Shown here piece after piece: positions 1 to 20,810 of a stretch of DNA of 64,000 nt. The notes under the pieces are model-generated. The model was not told the origin of the DNA, ran no database searches, and was given only the letters and a program-made list of their open reading frames with translations. Source of the stretch: Anthoceros angustus. Lineage: Eukaryota; Streptophyta; Anthocerotopsida; Anthocerotales; Anthocerotaceae. The position numbers and the translations under genes were made by a program. The DNA lies in the NCBI GenBank assembly GCA_010909165.1, contig VJWM01000103.1, forward strand, positions 806,001-870,000, given 5' to 3'. The stretch's first letter is position 1, and every line of letters starts with the position of its first letter.

Positions 1-8133
<8,133 letters not shown>

Positions 8134-8343
8134 TATTTGCGCCGCCCAAGCGAGGCAAGAGTCACCTGACATGAAGCCTCTTTTTGGGAAAACAATGTTC
8201 CTAGCAGGTGAACAGCAATTTTGAAATGAGTTGTATAGTTGTGTTGTCTGCGGCTTAATATATGATTATTTCCCGCCGATGGCGTTTTCCTCAGGATGCC
8301 CTTGGATTACAGTTGCATGACATGACGACAGCCATCTTTACCA
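8134..8343. other. Intergenic region between two convergent 3' ends
   Basis: This stretch holds the 3' untranslated ends of ATM (plus strand) and the WD40 gene (minus strand). I see no canonical AATAAA signal and no further gene. Confidence 0.6.
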
Positions 8344-10667
8344 TCACTTCCAAAGTCTATGCAAACCTATTTGGTAATCAGATGAAATTGAAATGACTAA
8401 TGGTAGGGTATGATGCCATACTGCCTTGAAGACTCGCTTGGTATGGGCTTTAATGATCTTAGCAGGATCTGGGCGAATGTAGCGTATGTCAAATATATGA
8501 ATCTTTGGATCCGTAGAGCCTGTGACTGTGTAAAGGCCATCCGGAGACCACGACGATCTGATGAGCGCAGTCTGGCTCTCACCATTCTCCTGACACCAAC
8601 CATAATTATGGATATGTGACCCAGGAGTTCGGATGTCAAATAGTTTTATCTGGAGTCCTGGAGTTCTGCAGCACCGTAACAATTTGAAGCACTCAAACTA
8701 ACTGCAGAAAATAACTGAACAACAGACACGTTGTGACGAACAACTGACCCTGTTTGCGCCAGATATAGGTTGAAATCCACCGGATTGGGCACCACGCTGA
8801 TCACCTTAGTGTCCAGCTGTTGGCTCAAGGGTGCGTTTGCAGCCTGTAAGTCATACCCAAAGACACGTTTGTCTGCACCAGAAGAAAGAATCCACTCTTT
8901 GTGCCTCAAACCCGCAATGCCCATCACTGCCGAAGTGTGAAGAGTCCTGTGCAAAACCTTTGGTTGCCAGCCCTCAGCCTCCCCATCCCTTCTCTTCCAC
9001 AGAACTACCGCATGGTCACAACCTCCTGTTGCAAAATCTTGTCCATTACTCCAGGGCAGGTATCCTATGCCGTTGATGATGCCTTTCTCATGGGGTTTGT
9101 CTGGAAGAAAAACGGCTGTCCTCTGCAAACAAAAGCAGTCACATATCGCACAGGCACCAACTCTGAAACACAACACGCTGGTATAGTACTCATCGCTACC
9201 TCTTCCCTCCTAATGGGTATTAGCATGTAGGGCCACTAGGCAAGTCTAGAATGATTTAGTAGATCACGCTTACCCGCTCCGTATTTGCTATGATGGAAAC
9301 TTGCGAGTCCCCAGCGTCTGCACTATAACAGGCAATTAAACTCTCTCCCGACGGATGCCAATCCACATCCTCTGGCCACCTCCTCTGGCCAGGAGAAAGA
9401 CAGTCGACTGTGTGTTGCAGAGACAACGAATGCCTGGAAGTCGACCATTGAAATTAAGAGAGATCCACAACAAAATCTTTTCATGTAAAATCTACCGTGA
9501 TTGTTGATAGCTTCCGTTGCACAAGAATCAAGAGGGCTATTGACTATCTTACCCTTGGCCATCAATACGCCAGAAGCAAAGTTGGCCATCTAAAGCACTG
9601 CAAGTCCAGTAACCAGTCGAAACTTAGTCTAGTCATAGCATCACATAGCAGGCACCGACCACGCTTAGCAAAAACATGTGACAGAGAGCAAGTTGACGAG
9701 CACGTACGTAGTTGCACATTGGTTTTCAGCAACAGGGTTCACTTCCAGGCACCTAAGCTTCCGCTTTCGCTGGCTAGGAACATAAACTGGGGAATTGAAC
9801 CTATCGGACAGTGGCCTGTCACTTGTTTTGATGCAAGAGGCTAAGTTGACGTGCCCCTTGTGCAGCCCTTCTTCTAGAGATGTGCACTCAAGCCCTGAAA
9901 ATGGTAGCAACCTGAATATGGGTAAGCTGGCATGAATTTGGACTCCGTATACATGACTGGAGAAACTGTTTCCGGCCGTTCAAATGACTCAACGCGAATT
10001 ACCCGACAAGCTTGCCCGCCCCCAAGTCCTCTCCGGATCAACATCGGCGTGTCGGGACAATACACCTCCACCTGCTATACTATCCCTAAGACCAGAAAAA
10101 TTTCCCGTTCCCCGTTCCGAGCCACTAGTCGTTCGTGAAGATCCTCCAGGTATACTCGGAATAATACTCGGTGAAGGAACCTCGGACTGAGTATACGCCA
10201 TGAATCCCACGGGAAGACTATCCTGATGCCCTTGAAGCAAGTCCTTTGCGCCATCTTCTGGAATACTCAAGCTATCCGTTTCTTGAGCTTGCAGTTGCTT
10301 CAGCAGAGTGCTGGCCTCATGAGATTTCTTTCGAGCAGCAACCAGCTGCAAAGTCAAGGGTACAATTCAGCTGATTGCAAGCAAAGTAGAGCTCGAGAGA
10401 AAAAAGGACGGTCAGTTGCCAAAAAAAAATGGGAGACCATGCCTGCCTTCTCCAACAACACCGGCACAAAGCCTCATATGCTCATTTTACCTTCTCTCGC
10501 AGCCTGGCAATGTGTTCCAGCAGCTGATTCACGTCGCTTCGACGCTGCTCCACCAGCTGCACTAGGGGATGATCCTCCTCCTGAAACGAACGAGATGTCG
10601 ACAGCTTCTTTGTTACGAGGCTCTCACTCTCCTCCTCCGCGACCCTGGACCGCTTCGGAGAGTTCAT
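8344..10667 (-). CDS. WD40-repeat protein with N-terminal coiled coil
   Basis: Eight exons on the minus strand: 10667-10491, 10345-10181, 10071-9912, 9840-9708, 9597-9553, 9382-9274, 9122-8749, 8665-8344. They sum to 1485 bases (494 residues plus stop) with matching phases. The N-terminus (MNSPKRSR) is a basic, possibly nuclear-localising stretch followed by a charged helical segment with heptad-like leucines (VEQRRSDVNQLLEHIARLRE). The C-terminal half holds WD repeats, for example ALDGQLCFWRIDG, FATGGCDHAVVLWK, SSGADKRVFGYDL, SWSPDGLYTVTGSTD with KIHIFDIRY, and HTKRVFKAVWHH. I do not recognise the family by name; it looks like a conserved single-copy WD40 scaffold. The second intron of the model (10180-10072) is the least certain. 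An in-frame upstream ATG at 10706 is an alternative start. The gene is convergent with ATM, with 210 bp between stops. Confidence 0.8.
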
Positions 10668-11104
10668 AATGAGCTCTCTTACCGCAGCAAGACAGGAACC
10701 CCACAAGCCTTCTCAGTGGAGTCCTCGGACATCGTTCCTGGGTGTAAAGGTTCCAGCTGCATGACTGCTGGGAACACTGTCTAATGGAGCTCGTCACGGC
10801 ATTGCGTAAAGATGCCCTTGAATGCCCAGCACTAACTCCGAGACACCCAACCTTGAAGGTAGTTTCTGTGCGCTGGTGCGCTAAACTTATAGGCCTCGAC
10901 CGTCCAGATTACACTTTTATTTGGCGATGTTTCATCTACTCAACTAAACTCACCTTAGCTCAACCCCAGATGGAACCTATTCCTTTTGAGTCTTTGGATG
11001 TATAAACTTATCCTTACTACTTTGAATTTATTTTTCTTGGCACATTTTAGTGTAATGGAGTTTATCCCTTATCCTGCTTTATAATATTATATAATTCTAT
11101 AAAA
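10668..11104. other. WD40 gene upstream region and left flank of the array
   Basis: Unique sequence holding the presumed 5' UTR and promoter of the minus-strand WD40 gene. It becomes AT-rich near 11030-11104, directly before the first unit of the tandem array. No supportable reading frame was seen. Confidence 0.5.
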
Positions 11105-12219
11105 AGAGGATGTCTTTTATGATTTTCCAAAACGCATCGAAGATAAAGATGCCACGGAATCTTTGGTCTCTTAGAACTCTTAGGCACTATGAACTGATGT
11201 GAATTTTGTTCAGTCATCAATTCATCGAACCGTATGCCAAGTGGACAATTTAGTTTCGATTTAAATAGTCCAGTTTGAAAATCCACTTGAACTGGCGAGC
11301 AACATGTGATCAGCAAACTATGGCTTCTCAAACAAGCCCTAAAAAATTGAACTTACCATACATTACAAAATGTAAAACGGACGTAAGTGAGAGGTAAAAA
11401 AAATGTACAACGCATATTTTTTTCATCTCATTTCCTCGGAACTCTGGGCAATTTATGGTGGTGGCTTCTCGATTCAGTGTGGGTCCGGACTGGGAGAAAC
11501 CAAACTGATTCAATCAAATACAGCTTATCTAATTGATACAGCCAATCATTACTTGCTATGTCAGCGCATTGTTATGACTTGGCCTGGAACTGGACCGAAC
11601 TCGCCGAACTATGCTCTCGAACTTGCAGTACATAAGGGTCATGAGGACCCCTAAGGACTGGCAGTTCGCCCAAATTGGTACTCGTTCAGTTTCATAGTTC
11701 AGTTACACGAACCGTGTGCCCAACTAGACTGTTCAATTTCGATATTGAATTGAACTGTAAAACGAACCGTAGATAACGAACCATGATCCCACGGACAGGT
11801 CATCGAACTGAACTAGATAGAAATTACCCCAAACCACGGTCTTCATCTTTTTTGCATGTATTCTATTGTATGGAAGGCCAAATCTCATCTCTTTTTTGTT
11901 TGCTAGTAGGGTTTTGTGCCCAACATCTCGACAAGTAAGCAAATTGTCAATTTGTTTGAACACATTGGTGCTAAAGATGGAGAGGCTCATACCTTCAAGA
12001 CCGATGGAACCATAAACTAAATTGTTGATATGTTGTTTTGCAAACTTGTGAAGTCATCTTGCTAATATGTATTTATAAGCTTTTTGGCTATCGATCTAGA
12101 GGCCATTTGGCTATGTTGGGCTAGGATTTGAAAGGAGGAAGATATTGAATGGTGATGACGGTGATGAGGTTCTAGGTTTAGGCAAGAATCTCTTCACATG
12201 TGTGAATTAGTTGCACAAC

Positions 12220-12402
12220 ATGGTGGTAGCAAAGTATATATCCCTTCATCGAGATTCGTTGGTGGGTAAAAGAAAGAAGCAACGCATGGTTTTGCGCTTT
12301 TGATGAGCAAGTATGCAGTCGGATGCTTCAAGATAGAAGATATTGATGAGGATGATTCCTACTACTACCTCAAGGGTGGTTCAACAGGTAATGGCGAAAT
12401 AA
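12220..12402 (+). pseudogene. Short conserved frame, unit 1 (shifted)
   Basis: Same sequence as the unit 3 frame but with an extra base near the start and small indels in the middle. The break may be real or a sequence error. Confidence 0.35.
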
Positions 12403-13917
12403 TTACTTTTTGAAAAATGAGGTCCAACATAAATATTTATGTTTTCAAAATTTTGACATTAATGAATTTTTTTTATCAAATTTCAACATTTAGTAGAATA
12501 CATATGTATCATATAGAACTAATAAATATATCTAGACCTCCTTAAACAGCCCTAATTTTCCACACAAACCCTAGTTTCCTTGTTTGGCATCTTAAACTCG
12601 TAAATTCTTACACATTGGGTATTTAAAGTATAATAATTTCTGGACTTTTTACTTTTTACTAATTTTAATTAATTAATGCTGAATCACACTTGGTGTGGTA
12701 GGTTCTTTCATGTGGTTGAGCGATTGCGGCCATTCGAGATTACTGGAATAGGAGATAGCTTTGAGCCTTGGTTTCTAGGGTTCAAGGAGCTCAGAGCCCG
12801 CACGAACCACCCACACCGTGAGGCCCACCATGAGCTCGCCCACCATTAACGTATGAGCGAAATTTTTACAAGATGAAGCGGGCTGGTGTTCAAAATGTAG
12901 CATACACTATAAAATTCGTATTTTAACCTCATAGTTCGCCGAACCGATTCAAACCAACGAAACTCTAATCATTACTTATCGGTGAGTCATCGCCACGTTG
13001 AGTCTGTCTAGGTATTGGTTCGATTCAATTATGTGCTAGCGTAGGTTAGATCACGAATTGAGCGAGTGAATGGCCTTTGCAAAGCCAATCCGTAGGGGTC
13101 TTAAGTAGTTACAACATGATAACGACCAAGACAAAGTGTTTTAATGTGGAAATGGGAGCCTTGCGGCGTCCTAAAAGGTCCACATTTCAACCCATGGATG
13201 GGCAATTTGGTGTGCTACATGTACATAGGCGGTTGGACCATTTTATTTTTGATTTTTAGATGCAAATTATATTCTTCAACACGTCAAGAAATTTTCCAGA
13301 CCTAGGTATTGCCATGCACTCGTAATTTTCATAATAATATGAAGAAAAATATTGCCACGCAAACTTGTACACTTATTATTCTATTTGTTAATTATCCAAT
13401 CGGTTCATCCATGTGGGTCTTGCATACCTCTTTGTTTGGATTTAGCGGGTCGAAATTAGGCATTTTCAAGGTTGCTTTATTATCATTATCAAAGGGTGAT
13501 CTCGTGCGGATCATCTTGTAGTTATCAAAACCATGATTTCTTTGAACCAATTCAATTCTATTTGTCAAAGTTGACCCTATGTAGTTGGACGGGCGGTTTG
13601 ATTTCCTATTTGTCTAACTACGATTTATCTTGGTTTGCACAAGGCTAGGTACCCTAATGTTGTCTATATGTTTTATTCATGTGAGGGAAGAGACCCAAAT
13701 CATGTTTACAACTAGGTCATAGAAATCTAGGCGTTCATAGTTGGTAACCAACCTTGGTCAACTTCAAAGAAAAATATTACCCACTTCTACAAGCCATTTT
13801 GGAGTGAATGATGCATATATTTGTATAATGTGCTTGCACTTGTTATTTATTAAATTTATGATACATTTACCAATCAATTTAAAAAGTCAATTTGACTTTT
13901 TAAAATTATATTGATCT

Positions 13918-14165
13918 TGAGCGATAATGTATCTTCATTTGGGAAAAATTGGACATCCTTGAGCGACAATGTGTCAACTAAATTAGGTCAAGGAAGAATT
14001 GGACATCCTTAAACAACAATGTCTATTTAGGTCAAGGAAGAATTGAGCATCCTTGGACCATGATATATCTATATTAGGTCGAGAAAGAATTGGCCGTCCT
14101 TGGACCATGGTGTATTTAGCTAAATTAGGTCAAAGAAGAATATGTCATGATTCCTTGGACCATGG
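13918..14165. repeat. Degenerate minisatellite upstream of TATA modules (unit 1)
   Basis: Four to five degenerate repeats of about 45-60 bp containing GGTCAAGGAAGAATTG and CATCCTTGGACCATG-type words, ending at the TATA modules. Equivalent blocks lie at about 19965-20205, 25275-25520, 30443-30690 and 35630-35880. Being upstream and adjacent to core-promoter-like sequence, they could be cis-regulatory; that is inference. Confidence 0.75.
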
Positions 14166-14184
14166 TATATATATCTTCATGTTT

Positions 14185-14300
14185 GGGTCCTATATATAGA
14201 AGGTGAACACTAGCCTTTATCAATTCATTGTTTCATTAGCTTGTTATCATATTACTTAAAAAGGTAATAGGCTCCTCTATATAAAAGGTGAGCACAGCTT
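14185..14300 (+). promoter_or_regulatory. Doubled TATA core-promoter-like module (unit 1)
   Basis: Same pair of TATATATA and CTATATAAAA modules, each followed by AGGTGA(A/G)CAC, as in unit 3. Confidence 0.45.
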
Positions 14301-14448
14301 GTATTAGTTGAAGTAAGTTGTCATACTCCTTCCAGTTGAAAAGCGATAAATTTTGAATTTGATAATATTGCTTTATTAGGTTAAATCTTGTTGAATTACT
14401 TCTAGAGTGTGAGCTGAAAACAATAGTTGAAGCACAGTAGCAAAATCA

Positions 14449-14772
14449 CGAGATCATCGTGAGGTTTTCAAACATGAAATTCCTTTCGAGGTGGAGGTAA
14501 CAAGCCCACTTATTATATGAAGATAAAGCTCCAAAAGCACCACGAAGTTCTCCACAACTTTCCTCCTCACAAGCAAAGAGTGTTTCTGATGGAAAAGAAT
14601 TACAAGATCAAGTTGCTCTTGTTGACTATTGCATCCAAGAGAACTCTCATCATATTGACCGTTCAAAGTGACCCCATGTGTCGTTCAAGAAGGTGGATAT
14701 GGATTTTCAAAGCATAAGCTTAGAACATGAAATGTTGGAACAATCGTCAAGAAGAAGAGTAGAATTAGATAG
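14449..14772 (+). pseudogene. Ubiquitin-like frame, unit 1 (start lost, frameshifts)
   Basis: Same gene as at 25802-26134. The start codon region reads AAAATCACGAGATC instead of ATGCAGATC, and small indels shift the frame near the middle and end. The central QRVF..GKELQDQ-type region is still recognisable in pieces. Confidence 0.6.
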
Positions 14773-15129
14773 CTAGTTTGCGATTCGGGTTGGACCTCAA
14801 TTGAGCCAACCTATCATAGCTCAATACATTGAAATAGTATAGTGAAATGTAGTAGTAATACATTGACGTGTTATAAAGCACACATGTCCTACATAAGTGT
14901 ATTATTACGGTCATGTCTTGCAACAAAATATTCAACCAAAAGTGCTACGGACTCATATCTTGCACTAATCGATAGTCATAAATTAAAAATCACATGTTAG
15001 TTATAAGAAAATAAATCTAAATTAAATGATTGATTGTCCAATAAATGAAAGATAAAATACAAACTATTAAAAAGGGAATGTAAATGTACATAATATTAAA
15101 AATTACCTTCGCTCATACTAATGTCTTGA

Positions 15130-15360
15130 CCCCATGTTAAAGTAGGGCCCCTTGCCCGAGGTACGTGCATCGAGCCCTCTTGCCCCTAGGTGTGCGCACA
15201 TCGTCTTCTTGCCCCTAGGTGCGTGGACCGGGACTTCTTGCCCCTAGGTGCGCACATCGTCTTCTTGCCCCTAGGTGTGCGCAGTGCGCGCACTAGTTGT
15301 CCGTGCACTGGCTTTCTTGCCCCTAGTGCGCACATCGTCTTCTTGCCCCTGGGTTCTCAA
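15130..15360. repeat. GC-rich short repeats with CTTGCCCCTAGG (unit 1)
   Basis: Irregular repeats built from CTTGCCCCTAGGTGCG and GTGCGCGCAC-like words. The block is far more GC-rich than the rest of the unit. Equivalent blocks lie at about 21170-21430, 26500-26720 and 31670-31905; unit 5 lacks it through its deletion. Open frames across it have FLPLG-type repeats and look like chance. Confidence 0.75.
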
Positions 15361-18024
15361 ACATGTCTCATGGATCTTCTTGCTCATTTTGCGCAAACAA
15401 ACTTGCACACTTTCACGTTGGGAGCGCAAACTTGTTTGCGCACTCATCTCATTCCATTCGTTTTCCAACAAACGCTTGTTTGGGATTGAATGGCGGACAT
15501 GCAGAATAGCGTGTAACTAACGCTCGCTTATTTTCACCCCTTCAAAATCGCGGTGCCTACCCATGAATGCGGTACATTGTGACCAAATGAACATGCGGTT
15601 GTGGCGTCGTGGATTTGAACACCACATTAAATTAGCAAACACCCTCAAAAAGCGAATGCGCCCAAAAGAAGGCGGATTTTAGCCATAACCCTTTTTCAGA
15701 CTGTAATTGGAAAATCAAACTCTAATGAGACGTATGTGAAAATATTGTAGCAAAAATTTTCAAGTTTAACCATTGGGCGAGCAAAAATTCAAAACATTAA
15801 GAAAAAATCTAATTTTTTGAGGCAAGAGCAAGCACTTGCATGAAGATTTTGGCATTTTTACGCTTTTTCACATTCCTTTTGATTTTTTTGTTGAATTAAA
15901 GGTTCCTTTTGGCGTTTTCAACCCTTTTGTGCACCTCCGAATGGATATGTCCTCATCTTGACTTATAGGGCCCTCATCTTTTTAGTCATCAAAATTTTGA
16001 ACTAGTCATGAGAACCTTTTGCATCTTGAGACATTTGGCGTGGGCCCAGCTCAAGTGTAGCCCATTCCAATCTCATTCTCGTGTCGCAGATCAAGGCATT
16101 AGGTCAACGAAGATATTATCATCCCAAAGTCCGAGAAACAAACTCATGTAGAATTCCCAAAGGAAAGTATAATCTCGGCATTGGTGGTATGAGTGAAAGG
16201 TTGGTGTGAAAACAAGACGCACCGAGAATCACGAAGAGCCCTAAAAACTCTAAAACTTGAGGATGCCTTCTATGATCTTCCAAAACGCATCCAAGATAAA
16301 GATGCCACGGAATCTTTGGTCTCTTAGAACTCTTAGGCATTGTGGTGATGTGAATTTTGTTCGGTCATCAATTCATCGAACCGTATGCCAAGTGGACAAT
16401 TTAGTTCGATTTGAATAATGCAGTTTGAAAATCCACTTGGTGGCGAGCAACATGTGATCAGCAAACTATGGCTTCTCGAGCAAGCCCAAAAATATTGAAC
16501 TCACCAAATCTTATGAAAAGTAAAGCGGACATAAGTGATAGGTAAAAAAATGTCCAACGCATATTTTTCATCTCATTTCCTCGGAACTCTAGGCAATTTA
16601 TGGTGGTGGATTCTCGATTCAATGTGCGTCCGGACTGGGAGAAACCAAACTGATTCAATCAAATACAGCCAATCTAATTGATACAACCAATCATTACTTG
16701 CTACGTCAGTGCATTGTTATGACTTGGCCTGGAACTGGACCGAACTCGCCAAACTGCGCTCTCGAACCGGCAGTACATAAGGGTCCTAAGGACCCCTACG
16801 GACTGGCAGTTCGTCCGAACTGGTACTCGTTTAGTTTCATAGTTCAGTTACACGAACCGTGTGCCAACTAGACTGTTCAATTTCGATATTGAATTGAGCG
16901 TAAAGCGAACCGTAGATAACTAACCATGATCCACGGACGGTGATCGAATCGAACGGATAGAAATTACCCCAAATCACTCATTTGAGACCCGACTACGGTC
17001 TTCATCTTTTTGCATGTATTCCATTGTATGGAAGGCCAAATCTCATCTCTTTTTGTTTGCTAGTAGGGTTTCGTGCCCAACATCTCGACAAGTAAGCAAA
17101 TTGTCAATTTGTTTGAACACATTGGTGCTAAAGATGGAGAGGCTCATACCTTCAAGGCGATGGAACCATAAACTAAATTGTTGATATGTTGTTTTGCAAA
17201 CTTGTGAAGTCATCTTGCTAATATGTATTTATAAGCTTTTTTGGCTATCGGATCTAGAGGCCATTTGGCTATGTTGGGCTAGGATTTGAAAGGAGGAAGA
17301 TATTGAATGGTGATAGCGGTGATGAGGTTCTAGGTTTAGGCAAGAATCTCTTCACATGTGTGAATTAGTTGCACAACATGGTGGTAGCAAGTATATATCC
17401 CTTCATCGAGATTCGAGGTTGGTGGGTAAAAGAAAGAAGCAACGCATGGTTTTGCGCTTTTGATGAGCAAGTATGCAGTCGGATGCTTCAAGATAGAAGA
17501 TATTGATGAGGATGATTCCTACTACTACCTCAAGGGTGGTTCAACAGGTAATGGCGAAATAATTACTTTTTGAAAAATGAGGTCCAACATAAATATTTAT
17601 GTTTTCAAAATTTTGACATTAATGAATTTTTTTTATCAAATTTCAACATTTAGTAGAATACATATGTATCTATAGAACTAATAAATATATCTAGACCTCC
17701 CTTAAACAGCCCTAATTTTCCACACAAACCCTAGTTTCCTTGTTTGGCATCTTAAACTCGTAAATTCTTACACATTGGGTATTTAAAGTATAATAATTTC
17801 TGGACTTTTACTTTTACTAATTTTAATTAATTAATGCTGAATCACACTTGGTGTGGTAGGTTCTTTCATGTGGTTGAGCAGTTGCGGCCATTCGAGACGC
17901 GCTGCCATAGGAGATAGCTTTGAGCCTTGGTTTCTAGGGTTCAAGGAGCTCATGAGCCGCAGAACCACCCACACCGTGAGGCCTCCCACCCTGAGCTCGC
18001 CCACCACTGACGTATGAACGAGAA

Positions 18025-19332
18025 ATTTTTATAAGATGAAGCGGGCTGGTGTTCAAAATGTAACGTATATACTGTAAAATTACGTATTTTAACCTCATAG
18101 TTCGCCGAACCGATTCAAACCGAACGAAACTCTAATCATTACTTGCTTATGTCAGCGGAGTCATCGCCACGTTGAGTCCTGTCTAGGTATTGGTTCGATT
18201 CAATTATGTGCTAGCGTAGGTTAGATCGAATTGAGTGAATGGCCTTTGCAAAGCCAATCCGTAGGGGTCTTAAGTAGTTACAACATGATATGACCAAGAC
18301 AAAGTGTTTTAATGTGGAAATGGGAGCCTTGCGGCGTCCTAAAAGGTCCACATTTCAACCCATGGATGGGCAATTTTGGTGTGCTACATGTACATAGGCG
18401 GTTGGACCATTTTATTTTTGATTTTAGATGCAAATTATATTCTTCAACACGTCAAGAAATTTTTACAAGATGAAGCGGGCTGGTGTTCAAAATGTAACGT
18501 ATACACTATAAAATTACGTATTTTAACCTCATAGTTCGCCAACCGATTCAAACCGAACGAAACTCTAATCATTACTTGCTTATGTCGTGAGTCATCGCCA
18601 CGTTGAGTCTGTCTAGGTATTGGTTCGATTCAATTATGTGCTAGCGTAGGTTAGATCTGAATTGAACGAGTGAATGGCCTTTGCAACCGCCAATCCGTAG
18701 GGGTCTTAAGTAGTTACAACATGATAACGACCAAGACAAAGTGTTTTAATGTGGAAATGGGAGCCTTGCGGCGTCCTAAAAGGTCCACATTTCAACCCAT
18801 GGATGGGCAATTTTGGTGTGCTACATGTACATAGGCGGTTGGACCATTTTATTTTTGATTTTAGATGCAAATTATATTCTTCAACACGTCAAGAAATTTT
18901 TACAAGATGAAGCGGGCTGGTGTTCAAAATGTAACGTATACACTATAAAATTACGTATTTTAACCTCATAGTTCGCCGAACCGATTCAAACCGAACGAAA
19001 CTCTAATCATTACTTGCTTATGTCGTGAGTCATCGCCACGTTGAGTCTGTCTAGGTATTGGTTCGATTCAATTATGTGCTAGCGTAGGTTAGATCCGAAT
19101 TGAGCGAGTGAATGGCCTTTGCAACCGCCAATCCGTAGGGGTCTTAAGTAGTTACAACATGATAACGACCAAGACAAAGTGTTTTAATGTGGAAATGGGA
19201 GCCTTGCGGCGTCCTAAAAGGTCCACATTTCAACCCATGGATGGGCAATTTTGGTGTGCTACATGTACATAGGCGGTTGGACCATTTTATTTTTGATTTT
19301 AGATGCAAATTATATTCTTCAACACGTCAAGA
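18025..19332. repeat. Three tandem copies of a ~435-bp subrepeat
   Basis: The segments starting near 18025, 18458 and 18894 are near-identical. Each begins with GAAATTTTT followed by an ACAAGATGAAGC-like stretch and ends at AACACGTCAAGAAATTTT. The segment is single in the other units. The shared AGAAATTTT at both ends is the likely recombination microhomology. Confidence 0.92.
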
Positions 19333-20484
19333 AATTTTCCGGACCTAGGTATTGCCATGCACTCGTAATTTTCATAATAATATGAAGAAAAATATTGCCC
19401 GCAAACTTGTACACTTATTATTCTATTCGTTAATTATCCAAAATCGGTTCATCCATGTGTCTGCATACCTCTTTGTTTGGATTTAGCGGTCGAAATTAGG
19501 CATTTTCAAGGTTGCTTTATTATCATTATCAAAGGGTGATCTCGCAGATCATCTTGTAGTTATCAAAACCATGATTTCTTTGAACCAATTCAATTCTATT
19601 TGTCAAAGTTGACCCTATGTAGTTGGACGGGCGGTTTGATTTCCTATTTGTCTAACTACGATTTATCTTGGTTTGCACAAGGCTAGGTACCCTAATGTTG
19701 TCTATATGTTTTATTCATGTGAGGGAAGAGACCCAAATCATGTTTACAACTAGGTCATAGAAATCTAGGCGTTCATAGTTGGTAACCAACCTTGGTCAAC
19801 TTCAAAGAAAAATATTACCCACTTCTACAAGCCATTTTGGAGTGAATGATGCATATATTTGTATAATGTGCTTGCACTTGTTATTTGTTAAATTTATGAT
19901 ACATTTACCAATCAATTTAAAAAGTCAATTTGACTTTTTAAAATTACATATTGATCTTGAGCGATAATGTATCTTCATTTGGGAAAAATTGGACATCCTT
20001 GAGCGACAATGTGTCAACTAAATTAGGTCAAGGAAGAATTGGACATCCTTAAACAACAATGTCTATTTAGGTCAAGGAAGAATTGAGCATCCTTGGACCA
20101 TGATATATCTATATTAGGTCGAGAAAGAATTGACCGTCCTTGGACCATGGTGTATTTAGCTAAATTAGGTCAAAGAAGAATATGTCATGATTCCTTGGAC
20201 CATGGTATATATATCTTCATGTTTGGGTCCTATATATAGAAGGTGAACACTAGCCTTTATCAATTCATTGTTTCATTAGCTTGTTATCATATTACTTAAA
20301 AGGTAATAGGCTCCTCTATATAAAAGGTGAGCACAGGCTTGTATTAGTTGAAGTAAGTTGTCATACTCCTTCCTTGATTGAAAAGCGATAAATTTTGAAT
20401 TTGATAATATTGCTTTATTAGGTTAAATCGTTGAATTACTTCTAGAGTGTGAGCTGAAAACAATAGTTGAAAAGCAGTAGCAAA

Positions 20485-20810
20485 ATGCGAGATCATCGTG
20501 AGGTTTTCAAACATGAAATTCACCTCGAGGTGGAGGGTAACAAGCCCACTTATTATATGAAGATAAAGCTCCAAAAGCACCACAGTTCTCCACAACTTTC
20601 CTCCTCACAAGCAAAGAGTGTTTCTGATGGAAAAGAATTACAAGATCAAGTTGCTCTTGTTGACTATTGCATCCAAGAGAACTCTCATATTGACCGTTCA
20701 AAGTGACCCCATGTAATACGTTCAAGAAGGTGGATATGGATTTTCAAAGCATAAGCTTAGAACATGAAATGTTGGAACAATCGTCCAAGAAGAAGAGTAG
20801 AATTAGATAG
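20485..20810 (+). pseudogene. Ubiquitin-like frame, unit 2 (frameshifts)
   Basis: Starts ATGCGAGATC, with an inserted base relative to unit 3, plus an extra G in the GGTGGAGGG stretch and a three-codon-scale change around the CTC/CAT site. No continuous frame. Confidence 0.6.

Larger units (their letters stand above)
11105..16256. repeat. Array unit 1
   Basis: The first unit, about 5152 bp. Its left edge is slightly diverged (11105-11150) from the matching part of later units. Both conserved frames are broken by small indels: the short frame near 12220-12402 and the ubiquitin-like frame near 14449-14772. Confidence 0.9.

Noticed and set aside
15190-15489. Open frames with FLPLG-type repeats over the GC-rich block in several units
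   Set aside because: They follow the underlying short DNA repeats, differ in frame between units and have no start context or domain.
19779-19967. A 62-codon frame identical in units 2-5 (at 19779, 25096, 30264, 35451)
   Set aside because: It lacks an ATG start (begins TTG) and runs into the minisatellite. Identity between units reflects recent array copying, not coding constraint.
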